Of a stretch of DNA of 6,846 bases, positions 6,090-6,846 are shown piece by piece. This DNA comes from Candidatus Aegiribacteria sp. (GTDB lineage: Bacteria > Fermentibacterota > Fermentibacteria > Fermentibacterales > Fermentibacteraceae), in the NCBI GenBank assembly GCA_021107345.1, contig JAIOSX010000097.1, positions 1 through 6,846 of the forward strand, written 5' to 3'. Under the pieces are notes generated by a model. It saw only the letters and a list, made by a program, of their open reading frames with translations. It did not search any database and was not told where the DNA came from. The first letter of the stretch is position 1. Each line of letters starts with the position of its first letter. A program made the translations under genes and the position numbers.

Positions 6090-6846
6090 TCAATCAGGTT
6101 CTGGATTTCGTGATAGTCCCATCCAGTTTATTGCTGATGGGTGAATGCCGATCACAAAGGAATCTATCTGAACGCTGTACCCACAATCCTCAATTTCCCT
6201 AAAGAAGTTATCGGTCAAATCAAAATCTCCGACAACTATTTCAGGGTAAATATGGTATTCACCCTCTACATAATATGATTCCTCGTAATATGCTGGTACG
6301 CTATCGAATCTGTTGAAATAGTTCTCGCTAAAGGACACCATATCCCTTGCCAAAACCGCGTACTTGCCACAAATACCATCGAAGAATACATCATAAATAC
6401 CCGCTAATTTTTGGTGGCTAATGTTATTGTAGAATAAGTTACGCCTTACATAAACATGTCCATCTCCAACAGGGCACTCTCGATCTTCTTGTTTCAGAAT
6501 ATTGAACACCAGCGCAGCACATCTATTATCATAAAAGGAATTATTTTGTATGATGCATTTTCCCCAGATGTTAGCAACAGTAACGCCTTCTGTGATAGTG
6601 GAATGCTCCTTGTTATCACTGAATAAATTATTGAATAATATTACGTTTCTGACATTGGTTAACTGTATTATTTGATACGTGCAATGGTGAACATAGCTGT
6701 TTTGAATAATCAAGGAGTCTACAAAATCCGCTACCACACCTATGGTACCGCTTCCGGATATGTCACAGGAATCGATGACAATAGATCTACAACCACTTAT
6801 CTCAAGTGAATTTCATGAACAAAATCCCTCGGTGCGGTGAAGAAAC
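6090..6846 (-). pseudogene. Right-handed parallel beta-helix protein, 3' part, frameshifted
   Basis: The gene enters from beyond the right edge. From about 6812 to the TGA at 6092-6090 one frame encodes repeated short strand-turn units typical of pectate-lyase-like parallel beta-helices (PbH1): LEISGCRSIVIDSCDISG, then SLIIQNSYVHHC, NVILFNNLFSDN, CIIQNNSFYDN and VYVRRNLFYNN. Such asparagine-ladder helices occur in extracellular polysaccharide lyases and adhesins; no catalytic residues can be assigned. Upstream this frame meets TGA at 6815-6813, while the next frame stays open from the right edge as FFTAPRDFVHEIHL until TAA at 6799-6797. The two read as one continuous protein (FVHEI joined to LEISGC) if one base is missing near 6805-6810. 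A GTG at 6737 could start a shorter product, but it has no Shine-Dalgarno sequence and lies mid-helix. The last 30 residues (from about IDSFVIGIHP) look like a closing segment. The gene looks more AT-rich than the genes to its left. Confidence 0.7.

Noticed and set aside
1..6846. CRISPR array, tRNA/rRNA, insertion sequence or phage gene
   Set aside because: I saw no regularly spaced repeats, cloverleaf, rRNA-like sequence, transposase or integrase motifs on either strand.

Overview
The window looks like a bacterial chromosome segment of moderate GC content. Every gene I can support lies on the minus strand, with short gaps between most of them. There are four intact protein genes and two broken ones. 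All five genes whose 5' end is visible encode a protein with an N-terminal signal peptide, so this is a run of exported (periplasmic, outer-membrane-associated or secreted) proteins, mostly of unknown function. Good Shine-Dalgarno sequences (AGGAGG, AAAGGAG, GGAGG) precede most starts. The style, with exported beta-propeller, beta-helix and beta-sandwich proteins plus a TPR protein and no recognisable metabolic genes, resembles poorly studied Gram-negative candidate phyla of the Fibrobacterota / Fermentibacteria / Cloacimonadota kind. That placement is an inference from protein style only; there is no marker gene here.

In the direction of transcription (right to left): (a) 6846-6090, the 3' part of a right-handed parallel beta-helix protein that enters from beyond the right edge and appears frameshifted near 6797-6815. 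(b) 6089-5681, a 409-base gap with a GC-rich hairpin, a 21-bp-spaced direct repeat, a 9-bp inverted repeat, an 18-bp near-palindrome and a TATAAT box. (c) 5680-4958, a 240-residue exported beta-sandwich-like protein. (d) A near-consensus sigma-70-type promoter at 4829-4801, driving a 144-residue exported protein (4758-4324). (e) 4216-3155, an exported PQQ/WD-like beta-propeller gene interrupted by one in-frame TAG. (f) 3085-1982, an exported protein with features of the DUF4424 type. (g) 1948-116, an exported 610-residue protein with TPR-like helical repeats and a C-terminal beta-rich half. (h) 115-1, an untranslated stretch or gene edge with a block resembling one at 4267-4299.

Genes (f) and (g) are 33 bases apart and almost certainly co-transcribed. 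The stretch from the 4829 promoter to 116 could be a single transcript, because I see no convincing terminator inside it. I recognise no defence, mobile-element, CRISPR or RNA gene. The points most worth a second look are the single in-frame TAG in the beta-propeller gene (both other TAG-terminated genes have a TAA within six codons), the frameshifted beta-helix gene, the structured gap at 5827-5974 and the duplicated intergenic block. I did not find clear evidence of a new multi-gene system; a set of exported proteins acting together at the cell surface is possible but unproven.
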